Source of the DNA: Prochlorococcus sp. AG-409-P03
Lineage (GTDB): Bacteria > Cyanobacteriota > Cyanobacteriia > PCC-6307 > Cyanobiaceae
Reading direction: 5' to 3'
NCBI GenBank assembly: GCA_003215295.1
Contig: QCKN01000001.1
Location: forward strand, 124,001 to 188,000
Length of the DNA: 64,000 nucleotides
Shown here: positions 9,978-20,316 of the stretch, in pieces
Position numbering within the stretch: position 1 is the stretch's first letter
Layout: the number at the start of each line of letters is the position of its first letter
Notes under the pieces: generated by a model
What the model was told of the DNA's origin: nothing
The model's database searches: none
The model's input: the letters and a program-made list of their open reading frames with translations, nothing else
Position numbers and translations under genes: made by a program

Positions 9978-12656
9978 ATGGCTGTTGATCGATCGTCATT
10001 TAGTGGGATATCTCAGCCTCGGAGTGGGGAGGAGATACGTAAGGCCTTTCTCACTTTTTTTGCGGAACGCGGTCATGAGGTAGTTCCTAGTGCGTCATTA
10101 ATCCCCGATGACCCAACGGTCTTATTGACAATTGCAGGGATGTTGCCATTTAAGCCGGTTTTTCTCGGTCATCGAAGACCTCCAGCGCCTAGAGCAACGA
10201 GCAGTCAGAAGTGCATTAGAACAAATGATATTGAAAATGTTGGACGTACTGCTCGGCATCACACTTTTTTCGAGATGCTCGGGAATTTTTCTTTTGGGGA
10301 TTATTTCAAGCGTGAAGCAATTCAATGGGCGTGGGAGTTAAGTACAGATGTATTTGGTTTAGACCCAAGAAGTTTAGTAGTAAGTGTTTATCGTGAAGAT
10401 GATGAGGCGGAAGAGATTTGGCGTGATGTCGTGGGGGTGAACCCTCAGAGGATTATTCGCATGGATGAAAGAGACAACTTTTGGGCTTCTGGTCCCACGG
10501 GTCCTTGTGGTCCTTGCTCTGAGTTGTATTTCGACTTCAAAGCTGAATTAGGAGATGTAGGAATTGATCTTGAGGACGACACTCGATTTATCGAGTTTTA
10601 TAACCTCGTTTTTATGCAGTACAACCGTGATTCTGAGGGCAACCTGACTCCATTAGCGAATTGCAATATCGACACTGGTATGGGATTAGAAAGAATGGCT
10701 CAAATTTTGCAAGGAGTTCCTAATAACTATGAGACTGATTTAATTTATCCCTTGATTGAGAAAGCTGCATCTCTTGCCAAAATTGATTATGAGGAACTTG
10801 ATGAAAAAGCAAAGACATCTCTGAAGGTGATTGCTGATCATGGACGTGCTGTCACTCAGTTGATTTGTGATGGTGTGACTACAAGTAATTTGGGTCGAGG
10901 CTATGTGTTACGCCGACTAATTAGACGAGTGGTACGTCATGGTCGTTTGATTGGTTTGACGAATCCTTTTTTGGTTGACATGGCTGATACAGCTATTGAC
11001 TTAATGAAGCCTTCTTTCCCTCAACTACTAGAGCGGCGTCAGGTGATTTTGCGTGAATTAGAACGCGAGGAATCTCGCTTTATGGATACTCTGGAACGAG
11101 GAGAAAAGTTGTTAGCTGATGTATTGGCTGGAAAACCTAAAAAAATAACTGGGGAACAGGCTTTTGAACTTTATGATACATATGGGTTTCCATGGGAGCT
11201 CACAGAAGAAATTGCTCAAGAGCATGGAATCAATGTTGATATTAAAGAGTTTGAAAAGGCGATGGATGTTCAGAGAAAAAGGGCTAAAGATGCGAGCCTT
11301 AGTATTGATGTAACACTACAAGACACTATCGACCGATTAGGTAATGAGTTGCGACCAACTAGCTTTTTAGGATATACAAAATTAGAACATACTAGTTCAG
11401 TACAGGCTTTAGTCGTTCATGGTGAGACTGCTATGAGAGTTGAGAGTGGAGATGAAGTCCAAATAATTCTTGATAGCACATCTTTTTATGGTGAGGGTGG
11501 TGGTCAAGTTGGAGATCGTGGTGTGTTGATCAGTAAGGATAGTGACGCAAAAGAAGTCTTAGTTGAAATTGACAGAGTTAGCCGTAGTAGAGATGTTTTT
11601 GTTCATTATGGACGAATTAGAACTGGTTCAGTTGAAGTAGGAGACTCACTACATGGACTTGTTCACCAGACTTCTAGGAGACGAGCTCAGGCACATCACA
11701 CGGCCACTCATCTTTTGCAATCAGCGCTGAAGCTAGTTGTCGATTCTGGGATTCATCAAGCTGGCTCTTTAGTGAGCTTTGAGCGTATGCGCTTTGATTT
11801 TCATTCTCCTTGTGCAGTGAGCTCTCTTGACTTGAAGAAAGTTGAAGAGTTGATCAATACTTGGATTGTTCAATCTCATAGACTTGAAGTACATGAGATG
11901 CCTATTGAGGATGCTAAAAATGCAGGTGCTGTTGCCATGTTTGGTGAGAAATATGGTGCTGATGTACGTGTTGTAGATATACCTGGAGTTTCTATGGAAC
12001 TATGCGGTGGCACACATGTTGCAAACACTGCAGAGTTAGGCGCATTTAAAGTGGTTAGTGAAACAGGCATTGCTTCAGGAATTCGAAGGATTGAAGCTGT
12101 TGCTGGTCCAGCAGTACTTGACTATCTCAATGAGAGAGATGTTGTTGTTAAAGAGTTGGGAAGGCGGTTTAAGGCGCAACCAAATGAGATTGTTCAACGT
12201 GTATTAACTTTGCAAGATGAACTCAAATCTCTAGAAAAAACTTTGCTCTTAACCAGGAGCGAATTGGCTATTGCAAAAGCGTTAGGACTTGTAACTCAAA
12301 CTGTTGCGATTGGAGAGAGCCAATATTTGGTGGAGCGTCTTGATGGTTTGAATGGTGATTCACTCCAGTCAGCTGCTAAGAGTCTTCTAGATCAATTAGG
12401 TGCATCTTCAGTTGTCATTTTAGCCGGAGCCCCTGAACTTCAAAATCAATCAAAGGTAATTCTTGTGGCTGCTTTTGGATCTCATATTATTTCACGTGGT
12501 TTGAAGGCAGGTAGCTTTATTGGAGATATCGCTAAAATCTGTGGAGGTGGTGGCGGTGGTCGGCCGAATATTGCTCAAGCAGGTGGGCGTGATGCCAAGG
12601 CACTTGATGGAGCACTAGATGAGGCGCGCAATAAGCTTCGCCTGCTTTTAGCATAA
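9978..12656 (+). CDS. alaS: Alanyl-tRNA synthetase
   Basis: ORF 9942..12656; preferred ATG at 9978 (MAVDRSSFSGISQPRSGEEIRKAFLTFFAERGHEVVPSASL). HHTFFEMLGNFSFGDYFK and C-terminal GGGGGGRPNIAQAGG. Confidence 0.97.
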   Translation: MAVDRSSFSGISQPRSGEEIRKAFLTFFAERGHEVVPSASLIPDDPTVLLTIAGMLPFKPVFLGHRRPPAPRATSSQKCIRTNDIENVGRTARHHTFFEMLGNFSFGDYFKREAIQWAWELSTDVFGLDPRSLVVSVYREDDEAEEIWRDVVGVNPQRIIRMDERDNFWASGPTGPCGPCSELYFDFKAELGDVGIDLEDDTRFIEFYNLVFMQYNRDSEGNLTPLANCNIDTGMGLERMAQILQGVPNNYETDLIYPLIEKAASLAKIDYEELDEKAKTSLKVIADHGRAVTQLICDGVTTSNLGRGYVLRRLIRRVVRHGRLIGLTNPFLVDMADTAIDLMKPSFPQLLERRQVILRELEREESRFMDTLERGEKLLADVLAGKPKKITGEQAFELYDTYGFPWELTEEIAQEHGINVDIKEFEKAMDVQRKRAKDASLSIDVTLQDTIDRLGNELRPTSFLGYTKLEHTSSVQALVVHGETAMRVESGDEVQIILDSTSFYGEGGGQVGDRGVLISKDSDAKEVLVEIDRVSRSRDVFVHYGRIRTGSVEVGDSLHGLVHQTSRRRAQAHHTATHLLQSALKLVVDSGIHQAGSLVSFERMRFDFHSPCAVSSLDLKKVEELINTWIVQSHRLEVHEMPIEDAKNAGAVAMFGEKYGADVRVVDIPGVSMELCGGTHVANTAELGAFKVVSETGIASGIRRIEAVAGPAVLDYLNERDVVVKELGRRFKAQPNEIVQRVLTLQDELKSLEKTLLLTRSELAIAKALGLVTQTVAIGESQYLVERLDGLNGDSLQSAAKSLLDQLGASSVVILAGAPELQNQSKVILVAAFGSHIISRGLKAGSFIGDIAKICGGGGGGRPNIAQAGGRDAKALDGALDEARNKLRLLLA

Positions 12657-12659
12657 TCT

Positions 12660-14606
12660 TTATTGATGAAGATAGGTACTTTGCCGGAGACTTGTCTCAA
12701 GGTGATCCATTAGTTTTTGAGCCGTCTCAATTTCTAACCCTCCTTGTTGGATGGCATTTTCACTGGCTATGCGCAGTCGCTCCAGAAGCTGCTCTGGATC
12801 ATGCTCCATTGCCTGAATAACATCTGATTTTGTGTTACCTCTAACGACGTGATCTAAGTTATAACCATTTTTGGAATTTAATTTTACGTGCACTGCATTA
12901 GTTTTGCCGAATAGGTTATGAAGATTGCCCATTACTTCCTGATAGGCCCCCCCAAGAAACATTCCTATTAGATAATTTTCGCTACTCTTTATTTTATGAA
13001 GTTCAAGCAGTGGCTTAACTCGACCATTATCGATGAATCTGGATAGTTTGCCATCTGAATCACATGTAAGGTCAGCGAAATGTCCAAGTTCAGTAGGTTC
13101 TTCTTGGAGTCTATGTATCGGCATAACCGGAAATGTTTGAGCTATCGCCCAGGTATCAGGAGCCGAGCGAAATATCGATAAATTTGCATAGTAGGTTCCT
13201 GCCAAAGTTGATTGCAAATTCGCAAGCTCTTTGGGGATGAAACCATCTTTGGATATGCGCTCTACTACTTCTTTTGCGCATGCCCATGTTAATTGCTCGG
13301 CCTTTCCTCTTTCTGGTAATCCCAGGTAGCCAAGCCTGAATGCTGCTAATGAGTCTTCTTTAAATTTAATTGCGTCGTTCCATGCTTCTTGAAGTTTGTA
13401 GCTATCTACAGGGGAATTTTTTGGGATAGTTTGAATCGACTTTAAGGTCTCACGGAGATTTCGGATAGTGAGACATTCCTGCTTTTCTCGATCTGGGATT
13501 TTTGTAGCAATGGAGCTGCTACCAAGGACATTGAAGACAAGCACTGAGAAGTGGCTAGTAATTGCTCGACCGCTTTCGCTGATTAATGTAGGCATTGTTA
13601 ATTTATGGGCAGCACAGCATTCTTGTATGGTTGCAACTACATCATTTGCATAATTTTGTAGGGAGTAGTTTGTGGATGCTGTTGTGGCCGTACGACTACC
13701 GTCATAGTCCACTCCTAGACCACCACCTACATCTAAGAAGCCCATAGGGGCTCCTAAATGATTTAGCTCAATGTAGATTTGGCCGGCTTCTTGTAAAGCA
13801 TCCTTAAGAATAGCTATGTCATTTATTTGACTACCAACATGGAAGTGAAGTAACCGTAGCTCCTTGAGTAGGTCAGCAGATTCTAATTTCTCAACTGTTA
13901 GAAGAATGTCTGGAATTGAAAGACCAAACTTGGACTTCTCACCTATTGAGTTACTCCATCGACCACTACTTCGACTAGACAATTTTGCTCTAATCCCTAT
14001 GAGTGGGGCTGCACCAAGCTCACTGCTGGCAGTGATGATTCGCTCAACTTCATCTACTTGCTCAATAACTACTATGGGTTGACGACCTAGTTGGCGTGCC
14101 AGAATAGCTGTTTCTATATAGCGTTGGTCTTTGTAACCGTTACAAATAAGTAAAGCTTGAGGATCATTGATCAGTGATAGCGCTATTAGAAGTTCAGCCT
14201 TACTTCCCGCCTCTAATCCGAAATGCCAACGACGTCCACTTTCAAGTAGCTCTTCTAGAATATGGCGTTGTTGGTTGCATTTGATTGGGAATACACCTTG
14301 ATAGCTACCTCTGTATTGGTAATGTTGGATAGCCTGTGAAAATGCAGTATGTAATTTCTCTAATCTGTGTTTTAAAATGTCGTCAAACCGAATGATTAAA
14401 GGGAGTTTAAGGTTACGTCCTTCAAGCTCTTCAATGAGATCAAGTAGATCTAGACCTTGATTGGCTGAGCCCTTTGGATGAACGGTTACATTGCCATGTT
14501 TGTTTATAGAAAAATATCCATCTCCCCATTGCTCCAGACCATAAAGGGCTGAACTGTCTGAGACAGCCCATTGTCTTGTTTGTGAGGTGTGGTCGGCTGA
14601 TGTCAA
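12660..14606 (-). CDS. speA: Biosynthetic arginine decarboxylase
   Basis: 648 aa PLP enzyme: YRGSYQGVFPIKCNQQRHILEELLESGRRWHFGLEAGSKAELLIAL, LHFHVGSQINDI, DVGGGLGVDYDGS. Confidence 0.96.
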   Translation of the reverse strand: MTSADHTSQTRQWAVSDSSALYGLEQWGDGYFSINKHGNVTVHPKGSANQGLDLLDLIEELEGRNLKLPLIIRFDDILKHRLEKLHTAFSQAIQHYQYRGSYQGVFPIKCNQQRHILEELLESGRRWHFGLEAGSKAELLIALSLINDPQALLICNGYKDQRYIETAILARQLGRQPIVVIEQVDEVERIITASSELGAAPLIGIRAKLSSRSSGRWSNSIGEKSKFGLSIPDILLTVEKLESADLLKELRLLHFHVGSQINDIAILKDALQEAGQIYIELNHLGAPMGFLDVGGGLGVDYDGSRTATTASTNYSLQNYANDVVATIQECCAAHKLTMPTLISESGRAITSHFSVLVFNVLGSSSIATKIPDREKQECLTIRNLRETLKSIQTIPKNSPVDSYKLQEAWNDAIKFKEDSLAAFRLGYLGLPERGKAEQLTWACAKEVVERISKDGFIPKELANLQSTLAGTYYANLSIFRSAPDTWAIAQTFPVMPIHRLQEEPTELGHFADLTCDSDGKLSRFIDNGRVKPLLELHKIKSSENYLIGMFLGGAYQEVMGNLHNLFGKTNAVHVKLNSKNGYNLDHVVRGNTKSDVIQAMEHDPEQLLERLRIASENAIQQGGLEIETAQKLMDHLETSLRQSTYLHQ

Positions 14607-14752
14607 GGACTGAGGCTCAAGATCACTTTTTTGATTTACTGCAGTAGCAGTAAAGGGAATCTAAGCTTCCGTGAAATTCGTAGCATCTTGTACTTGCCAA
14701 GAGGGCAGTCTGCCTATGACGATGGCTTAATTATGAGTTTGTTTTTTTCATG

Positions 14753-15211
14753 ATGGCTGCTGAAAGAACTTTTATTGCTATTAAGCCGGATGGAGTACAA
14801 AGGGGTTTAGTGGGTGAAATTTTGGGCCGCTTTGAGCGTAAAGGATTTAAATTGGTCGCTTTAAAACAACTGACTCCAACTCGCGAACTCGCAGAAAAGC
14901 ATTATGGGGTTCATAGAGAACGTCCTTTTTTCGAAGGTTTGGTCGCGTTTATTACTAGTGGTCCTGTTGTAGCAATGGTTTGGGAAGGGGATGGGGTCAT
15001 TGCTAGTGCCCGTAAGCTCATTGGGGCAACGAAACCACTTGATGCGGAACCAGGGACGATTCGTGGAGATTTAGCTGTAAATATTGGTCGTAATGTGATT
15101 CATGGTTCGGATGGTTGTGAAACAGCAGCGTTTGAGATTGGACTTTGGTTTAATTCAACTGAACTTAATAATTGGCAACCATCTGATTATGTTTGGCGTG
15201 TTGAGAGTTGA
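14753..15211 (+). CDS. ndk: Nucleoside diphosphate kinase
   Basis: [20 protein letters not shown]...[20 protein letters not shown]. Confidence 0.97.
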   Translation: MAAERTFIAIKPDGVQRGLVGEILGRFERKGFKLVALKQLTPTRELAEKHYGVHRERPFFEGLVAFITSGPVVAMVWEGDGVIASARKLIGATKPLDAEPGTIRGDLAVNIGRNVIHGSDGCETAAFEIGLWFNSTELNNWQPSDYVWRVES

Positions 15212-15283
15212 TCAGACCTATTTGGTTTGCTGACGGGAACAGGTATGTTCTGGGCCAATTTTCGGTTTGCAGTTCATTTCCTC

Positions 15284-16465
15284 TTACTCATTCATCACCT
15301 TTGCGTTTTTTTTGCTCTTCGTAAATCGATTCCATTGGAAAGCAATTAATATTTGATTCTCTGAGTTGCTTATAGGTTGATTTAATATACATTTTTTCAT
15401 TAACTCAGCAGTTATTGCCGCCAACAGAACCCCATTACGGTGATGGCCAGTGGCTAACCAGAGGCCTTTGAGTGATGATATCCCTAGCAGAGGGGCTTCG
15501 TCGGGCGAACAGGGCCTAAAACCCCACCAACGCTCCATTGGAGGCCATTGGTTAGCAATAGGAAGCAAGTCATTTATCCCATTTTGCAGTTGTCTTTGAC
15601 CTAGTGGCGTCAGTCCTTCTGTAAAGCCAGCATTTTGTTCACTAGTTGCTCCTACAATTATTAGTCCATCTTCTCGTGGTACTAGGTACGTGCCTGGTCC
15701 AAAGACTACTCTTTGCAGCGCGTCTTTTGGACCTTGAAGAGAAAGCATTTGCCCTTTCACAGGAAAGATCGGTAGCTCTTGCAGCAATGTGTTACTCCAC
15801 GCACCTGAGCAGAGGACGGCTTGCTTGCGTTCAAGCTCCTTGATCTCTCCTTGAGCAGTGCGGATGATTACTCCTTGAAATTTTTTAGAGCTATGGATTA
15901 GCTCTAGGACTTCCACGCCTTCTTGAAACTGGACGCCTAAGCCAACGCAAGCTTTTTCAAGAGCTCTCATCAGTCGACGACGATTGTCAATTTGTCCATC
16001 TTGCTCAAAAAGGAGTCCACACTGCCATTGAGGAGCGATTCCAGGGATTTCTTTTTCAAGTTGAATTCGATTCAGCTTTTGGCCAAAAGGTGCTGTGGGA
16101 TAAGAGTCTCTAGTGGAGGTATTTAAAAATGGAACAACTATTCCACAGTGCCTGAGACCGCAATTGATCCCACTATGAGACTGTATCTTGTTAACCCACG
16201 TAGGTATTCGACTAAGGCTTAGTTGCCCGAGTGTAAGAAGATTCTCAGTTAGACCTTCTGCATGGGGGGCAAGCATCCCAGCTGCTACAAAACCTGCGGC
16301 TTCACTCCTTTGACGACTTAATACTTCTACCTTGAGACCTTGTTCGGCTAATTCATATGCAATAGAAAGCCCTATAAGGCCTCCGCCGAGTATTAGCAAT
16401 GTTTCTTTGGCTGATTCAGCCATTGGCACTAATGGTTGTCTTGCTGACGTGTGGCTTTTGATCAA
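15284..16465 (-). CDS. thiO: Glycine oxidase ThiO-like FAD-dependent oxidoreductase
   Basis: LLILGGGLIGLSIAYELAEQG FAD-binding motif; GFRPCSPDEAPLLG...GLWLATGHHRNGVLLAA. Confidence 0.88.
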   Translation of the reverse strand: MIKSHTSARQPLVPMAESAKETLLILGGGLIGLSIAYELAEQGLKVEVLSRQRSEAAGFVAAGMLAPHAEGLTENLLTLGQLSLSRIPTWVNKIQSHSGINCGLRHCGIVVPFLNTSTRDSYPTAPFGQKLNRIQLEKEIPGIAPQWQCGLLFEQDGQIDNRRRLMRALEKACVGLGVQFQEGVEVLELIHSSKKFQGVIIRTAQGEIKELERKQAVLCSGAWSNTLLQELPIFPVKGQMLSLQGPKDALQRVVFGPGTYLVPREDGLIIVGATSEQNAGFTEGLTPLGQRQLQNGINDLLPIANQWPPMERWWGFRPCSPDEAPLLGISSLKGLWLATGHHRNGVLLAAITAELMKKCILNQPISNSENQILIAFQWNRFTKSKKNAKVMNE

Positions 16466-16514
16466 TGGATAGCTAGCTAGTTATTCTGTTTCTCATAGGA
16501 TTCTTAAATGGATT

Positions 16515-17993
16515 GTGATGGCTGAAATGCAGGAACCATGGGAAGCTGTGATTGGGTTGGAGACCCATGTTCAGTTGGGAACAGAGAGCAAGATTTTTAC
16601 AGCAGCTTCTACAGCTTTTGGAGATGCACCAAACACACATATTGATCCTGTGGTGTGTGGTTTACCTGGAACCCTTCCAGTATTGAATATAAAGGTTTTG
16701 GAATATGCAGTGAAAGCAGCAATGGCATTAAATTTGAAGATTGCCAAGCATAGTAAGTTTGATAGAAAACAATACTTTTATCCTGATTTACCAAAGAACT
16801 ATCAGATTTCACAATTTGATGAGCCAATAGCTCAAGATGGATGGATTGAGGTTGAGGTTGCGGAGAAAGGAAAGGATACATACCTCAAAAAAGTTGGAAT
16901 AGAGCGTCTCCATATGGAGGAGGATGCAGGCAAGTTGGTACACGCTGGTAGTGACAGTCTTGCTGGTTCTACTCATTCTCTTGTTGATTACAACCGGGCT
17001 GGTGTGGCTCTGGCTGAGATAGTTAGTAAACCAGATTTGAGAACTGGGAGAGAGGCTGCTGAATATGCTTCGGAAATTCGGCGAATTATGCGTTACCTAG
17101 GGGTATCTGATGGAAATATGCAAGAGGGTTCTTTACGATGCGACGTTAACATCTCTGTGAGGAGAGGGCCTGATGCCCCCTTTGGTACAAAGGTAGAGAT
17201 AAAAAATATGAATTCATTTTCTGCTATTCAGAAGGCGTGTGATTATGAGATTCAACGACAGATTCAAGCTTATGAGTCTGGTGACAAAGTTGTACAAGAA
17301 ACCCGTTTGTGGGATGAAGGTAAACAGTTAACGAAAAGCATGCGCATGAAAGAAGGTAGTAGTGATTATCGTTATTTTCCTGACCCTGATTTAGGGCCGA
17401 TTGAAGTTAGCCAGTCAGTATTAGATTACTGGTATTCTCAACTGCCTGAGTTGGCGGCCTCGAAGAGACATAGATATGCTGAACAGTTTGGTCTTTCAGC
17501 ATATGATGCACGCGTATTAACCGATGAGATATCCATGGCTTTTTACTTTGAGACTGCAGTAGCAGCAGGAGCAGATCCCAAAGTTGCTTCTAACTGGATT
17601 ACAGGAGATATCGCTGCCTATGTGAATGCAAATAAGTTGATCTATTCCGATATACCTTTTCAGCCTGTTCAATTGGCTGAGATGCTTCAAATGATCGCTA
17701 ATGGAAAGATAAGCGGGAAAATTGCCAAAGAGATTTTGCCTGAATTACTTAAGGATGGAGGTTCTCCAAAGGCAATTGTTGAACAACGTGGACTAGGAAT
17801 GATTAGCGACTCTTCTGCAATTGAAGCAATGGTTGATGAGTTGATGGCTGCTCATCCAGCTGAAGTGCAAGCATTTCGTGCAGGAAAGAAAAAGCTGCAA
17901 GGGTTTTTTGTAGGTCAGCTGATGAAGAAGACAGGCGGCAAAGCAGATCCCAAATTGGCTAATCAAATTATTAGCCGCAAACTTCAGGGATAG
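16515..17993 (+). CDS. gatB: Asp-tRNA(Asn)/Glu-tRNA(Gln) amidotransferase subunit B
   Basis: WEAVIGLETHVQLGTESKIFT...VDYNRAGVALAEIVSKPDLR...SLRCDVNISVR. Confidence 0.97.
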   Translation: MMAEMQEPWEAVIGLETHVQLGTESKIFTAASTAFGDAPNTHIDPVVCGLPGTLPVLNIKVLEYAVKAAMALNLKIAKHSKFDRKQYFYPDLPKNYQISQFDEPIAQDGWIEVEVAEKGKDTYLKKVGIERLHMEEDAGKLVHAGSDSLAGSTHSLVDYNRAGVALAEIVSKPDLRTGREAAEYASEIRRIMRYLGVSDGNMQEGSLRCDVNISVRRGPDAPFGTKVEIKNMNSFSAIQKACDYEIQRQIQAYESGDKVVQETRLWDEGKQLTKSMRMKEGSSDYRYFPDPDLGPIEVSQSVLDYWYSQLPELAASKRHRYAEQFGLSAYDARVLTDEISMAFYFETAVAAGADPKVASNWITGDIAAYVNANKLIYSDIPFQPVQLAEMLQMIANGKISGKIAKEILPELLKDGGSPKAIVEQRGLGMISDSSAIEAMVDELMAAHPAEVQAFRAGKKKLQGFFVGQLMKKTGGKADPKLANQIISRKLQG

Positions 17994-17999
17994 TTCTAT

Positions 18000-18674
18000 T
18001 TATAAGAGCTTTTCAATGTGCTTCCGCCATGAGCCTTTCTCTTTACTGTTGTCAATGATTACGTCAGCGAGGTTAGCTTTTTTCTCCAGTGTCCATTGTG
18101 ATTTTACTCTCCTTACAGCCTCTACTCTGGTCAGACCATCTCTTGCTATAAGCCGTTGTAATTGTTGCTCAGGCTGACAATTAACCACCCAAATCTCTGT
18201 ACAAAGTTCAGTAAAGTTGGCTTCAAATAAGAGTGGTATGACGAGAATTACGAGAGGTGAATCTTTTATTACATTTAGTTCTTGAATGAAACGATTGAGA
18301 ATAATTGGGTGAGTTAGCTTTTCAAGCCATTGTCGCTCACTTTGACTGGAAAAAACTATTTTTCCTAAGGCTGATCGGTCTATAACATTTTCTAGTGCGG
18401 CTGTTGAACTCACGACTCTATTTCCATAACGTTTTAGTATTGCTGCATGGGATGGTTGTCCTGGACTAAGTGCTTCGTGTGAGTAGACGTCAGCATCGAG
18501 GACTGGTATTTTTTTTTCTGCTTGCAGAAATGTACCAACACTGCTTTTGCCGCTAGCAATGCCACCGGTTAAACCGACACGTCGGTGTACGCCCTTCTTG
18601 CTAAACAATGAAATTTGGCTATGAAGTTCGCCGTTCATGTCGCAAGATAAGGATGGTTTTAGTCGTTTATTCAA
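18000..18674 (-). CDS. coaE: Dephospho-CoA kinase (start uncertain; internal ATG possible)
   Basis: RVGLTGGIASGKSSVGTFLQ P-loop and CoaE body (DADVYSHEALSPGQP). Confidence 0.93.
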   Translation of the reverse strand: MNKRLKPSLSCDMNGELHSQISLFSKKGVHRRVGLTGGIASGKSSVGTFLQAEKKIPVLDADVYSHEALSPGQPSHAAILKRYGNRVVSSTAALENVIDRSALGKIVFSSQSERQWLEKLTHPIILNRFIQELNVIKDSPLVILVIPLLFEANFTELCTEIWVVNCQPEQQLQRLIARDGLTRVEAVRRVKSQWTLEKKANLADVIIDNSKEKGSWRKHIEKLL

Positions 18675-19920
18675 GGTTGTGGTTTACTCGACGTCTTCAA
18701 AATGGTCTTTGATATCTGGTGGGATCACTAGACCTAAGGGATTTAGGGCATCTGGCATTAAAGCAGGCTTAAAGTCTTCAGGAAAGCCCGACCTTGCTCT
18801 GTTGGTTGCACCTCAAGGGGCAATATGCTCAGGCACTTTTACTAAATCGTATGTTAGGGCTGCATGTATTGATCTGTGTGTCGATCGTTTGAGGCTGAGT
18901 GATGGCAAAGTTCGGGCTCTGCTTATTAATTCAGGCCACGCAAATGCATGTACTGGAGATCATGGTTTAGGAGATAGCTTATTGGCTACTAAAGCTTTAT
19001 CAGAGCGTTTAGGAATCAATCCTGAACAAGTCTTGATGTGTTCTACCGGTGTAATAGGCGAATTGATTCCGATGGACAAGTTGCTTGCCGGTTTAGACCC
19101 TTTAGTGGAATCTTTAAGCGATGGCGGTGGTTCAGCAGCAGCACAAGCAATTTTGACCACGGATTTAGTCGAGAAGCAAATAGCCGTTGAAGGCTACTTG
19201 GAGGGACGACGTGTACGTATTGGTGGAATGGCCAAAGGCTCAGGCATGATTCATCCGAATATGTCTACTATGTTGGGTTATCTAACTTGTGATGCAGGTG
19301 TGCCTATAGATACCTGGCGGCGGATGATTGGAAAAGTAGTTGATTGTTCCTTTAACTCGATTACGGTTGATGGAGATACCAGTACTAATGATGCCTTTCT
19401 TGCATTGTCAGCTGGTGAGCCACTTCAGAAAGCCTCTTATCATGATTTAGAGATTGGATTACGACTTGTCGCTCAGCATTTAGCCAAGGCGATTGCACGA
19501 GATGGCGAGGGTGCTAATGCGTTGATTGAGGTTCAAGTGGAAGGAACAGGTACTGATGGTGAAGCGCGCCAGATTGCACGCACTATTTGTGGGTCTTCAC
19601 TTGTTAAAACTGCTGTACACGGGGCGGATCCGAACTGGGGCCGCATCGTTGCAGCGGCAGGACGAGCTGGAATTGCTTTGGATTTGAAACGCTTATCACT
19701 TTGGATTGGTCATTATCAATTGATGAGTCAAGGAGCACCTTTGGATTTTGATCGACAAGCTGTTTCTACTTATATGAAACAACGACTTCATGGAGACTAT
19801 ATGGTTGATGATTCTGTATGCATTCGTTTAAATGTGGGAGAAGAACCTTCACTGGGCTTTGCATGGGGGTGTGACCTTTCAGATCGATATGTCCGCATAA
19901 ATGCCGATTACACCACCTGA
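18637..19920 (+). CDS. argJ: Bifunctional glutamate N-acetyltransferase/amino-acid acetyltransferase (start uncertain, possibly GTG at 18679)
   Basis: GGITRPKGFRASGIKAGLK...LLINSGHANACTG...MAKGSGMIHPNMSTMLGYLTCDA. Confidence 0.95.
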   Translation: MSQDKDGFSRLFKVVVYSTSSKWSLISGGITRPKGFRASGIKAGLKSSGKPDLALLVAPQGAICSGTFTKSYVRAACIDLCVDRLRLSDGKVRALLINSGHANACTGDHGLGDSLLATKALSERLGINPEQVLMCSTGVIGELIPMDKLLAGLDPLVESLSDGGGSAAAQAILTTDLVEKQIAVEGYLEGRRVRIGGMAKGSGMIHPNMSTMLGYLTCDAGVPIDTWRRMIGKVVDCSFNSITVDGDTSTNDAFLALSAGEPLQKASYHDLEIGLRLVAQHLAKAIARDGEGANALIEVQVEGTGTDGEARQIARTICGSSLVKTAVHGADPNWGRIVAAAGRAGIALDLKRLSLWIGHYQLMSQGAPLDFDRQAVSTYMKQRLHGDYMVDDSVCIRLNVGEEPSLGFAWGCDLSDRYVRINADYTT

Positions 19921-20316
19921 TTTTGTGATAAATCAAAAGCATTGACAGGACTAAATAGTTGCTTATTTTTTATACGCACCTTTGAAAATGTGATAACTCT
20001 GCAGCCCGCTTGTGATAATTGTAGGAAACTACCCCTTATTTTAGCGCTTCAAATTAGTTCTTACTACTGATCTCTAAAAAGGTTTGTATTACACAATCAC
20101 AAGGTGTGTATTAATGCCGATCCTACAACTTGGACATCGAATATTATAGATATTGATAATTTATACAGGTTAAGTTTTCGTCTTGTTTTGAACTTGGCTC
20201 TTTGTTGACGAGAGATAACTATAAAAACTGTTAATAAAGATGATTGACTTATTTAAATCCGGGATTAGATTTTGATGAAGTCTCCTTTTAAGAAGCTTTT
20301 ATGTTAGTATCTAATT

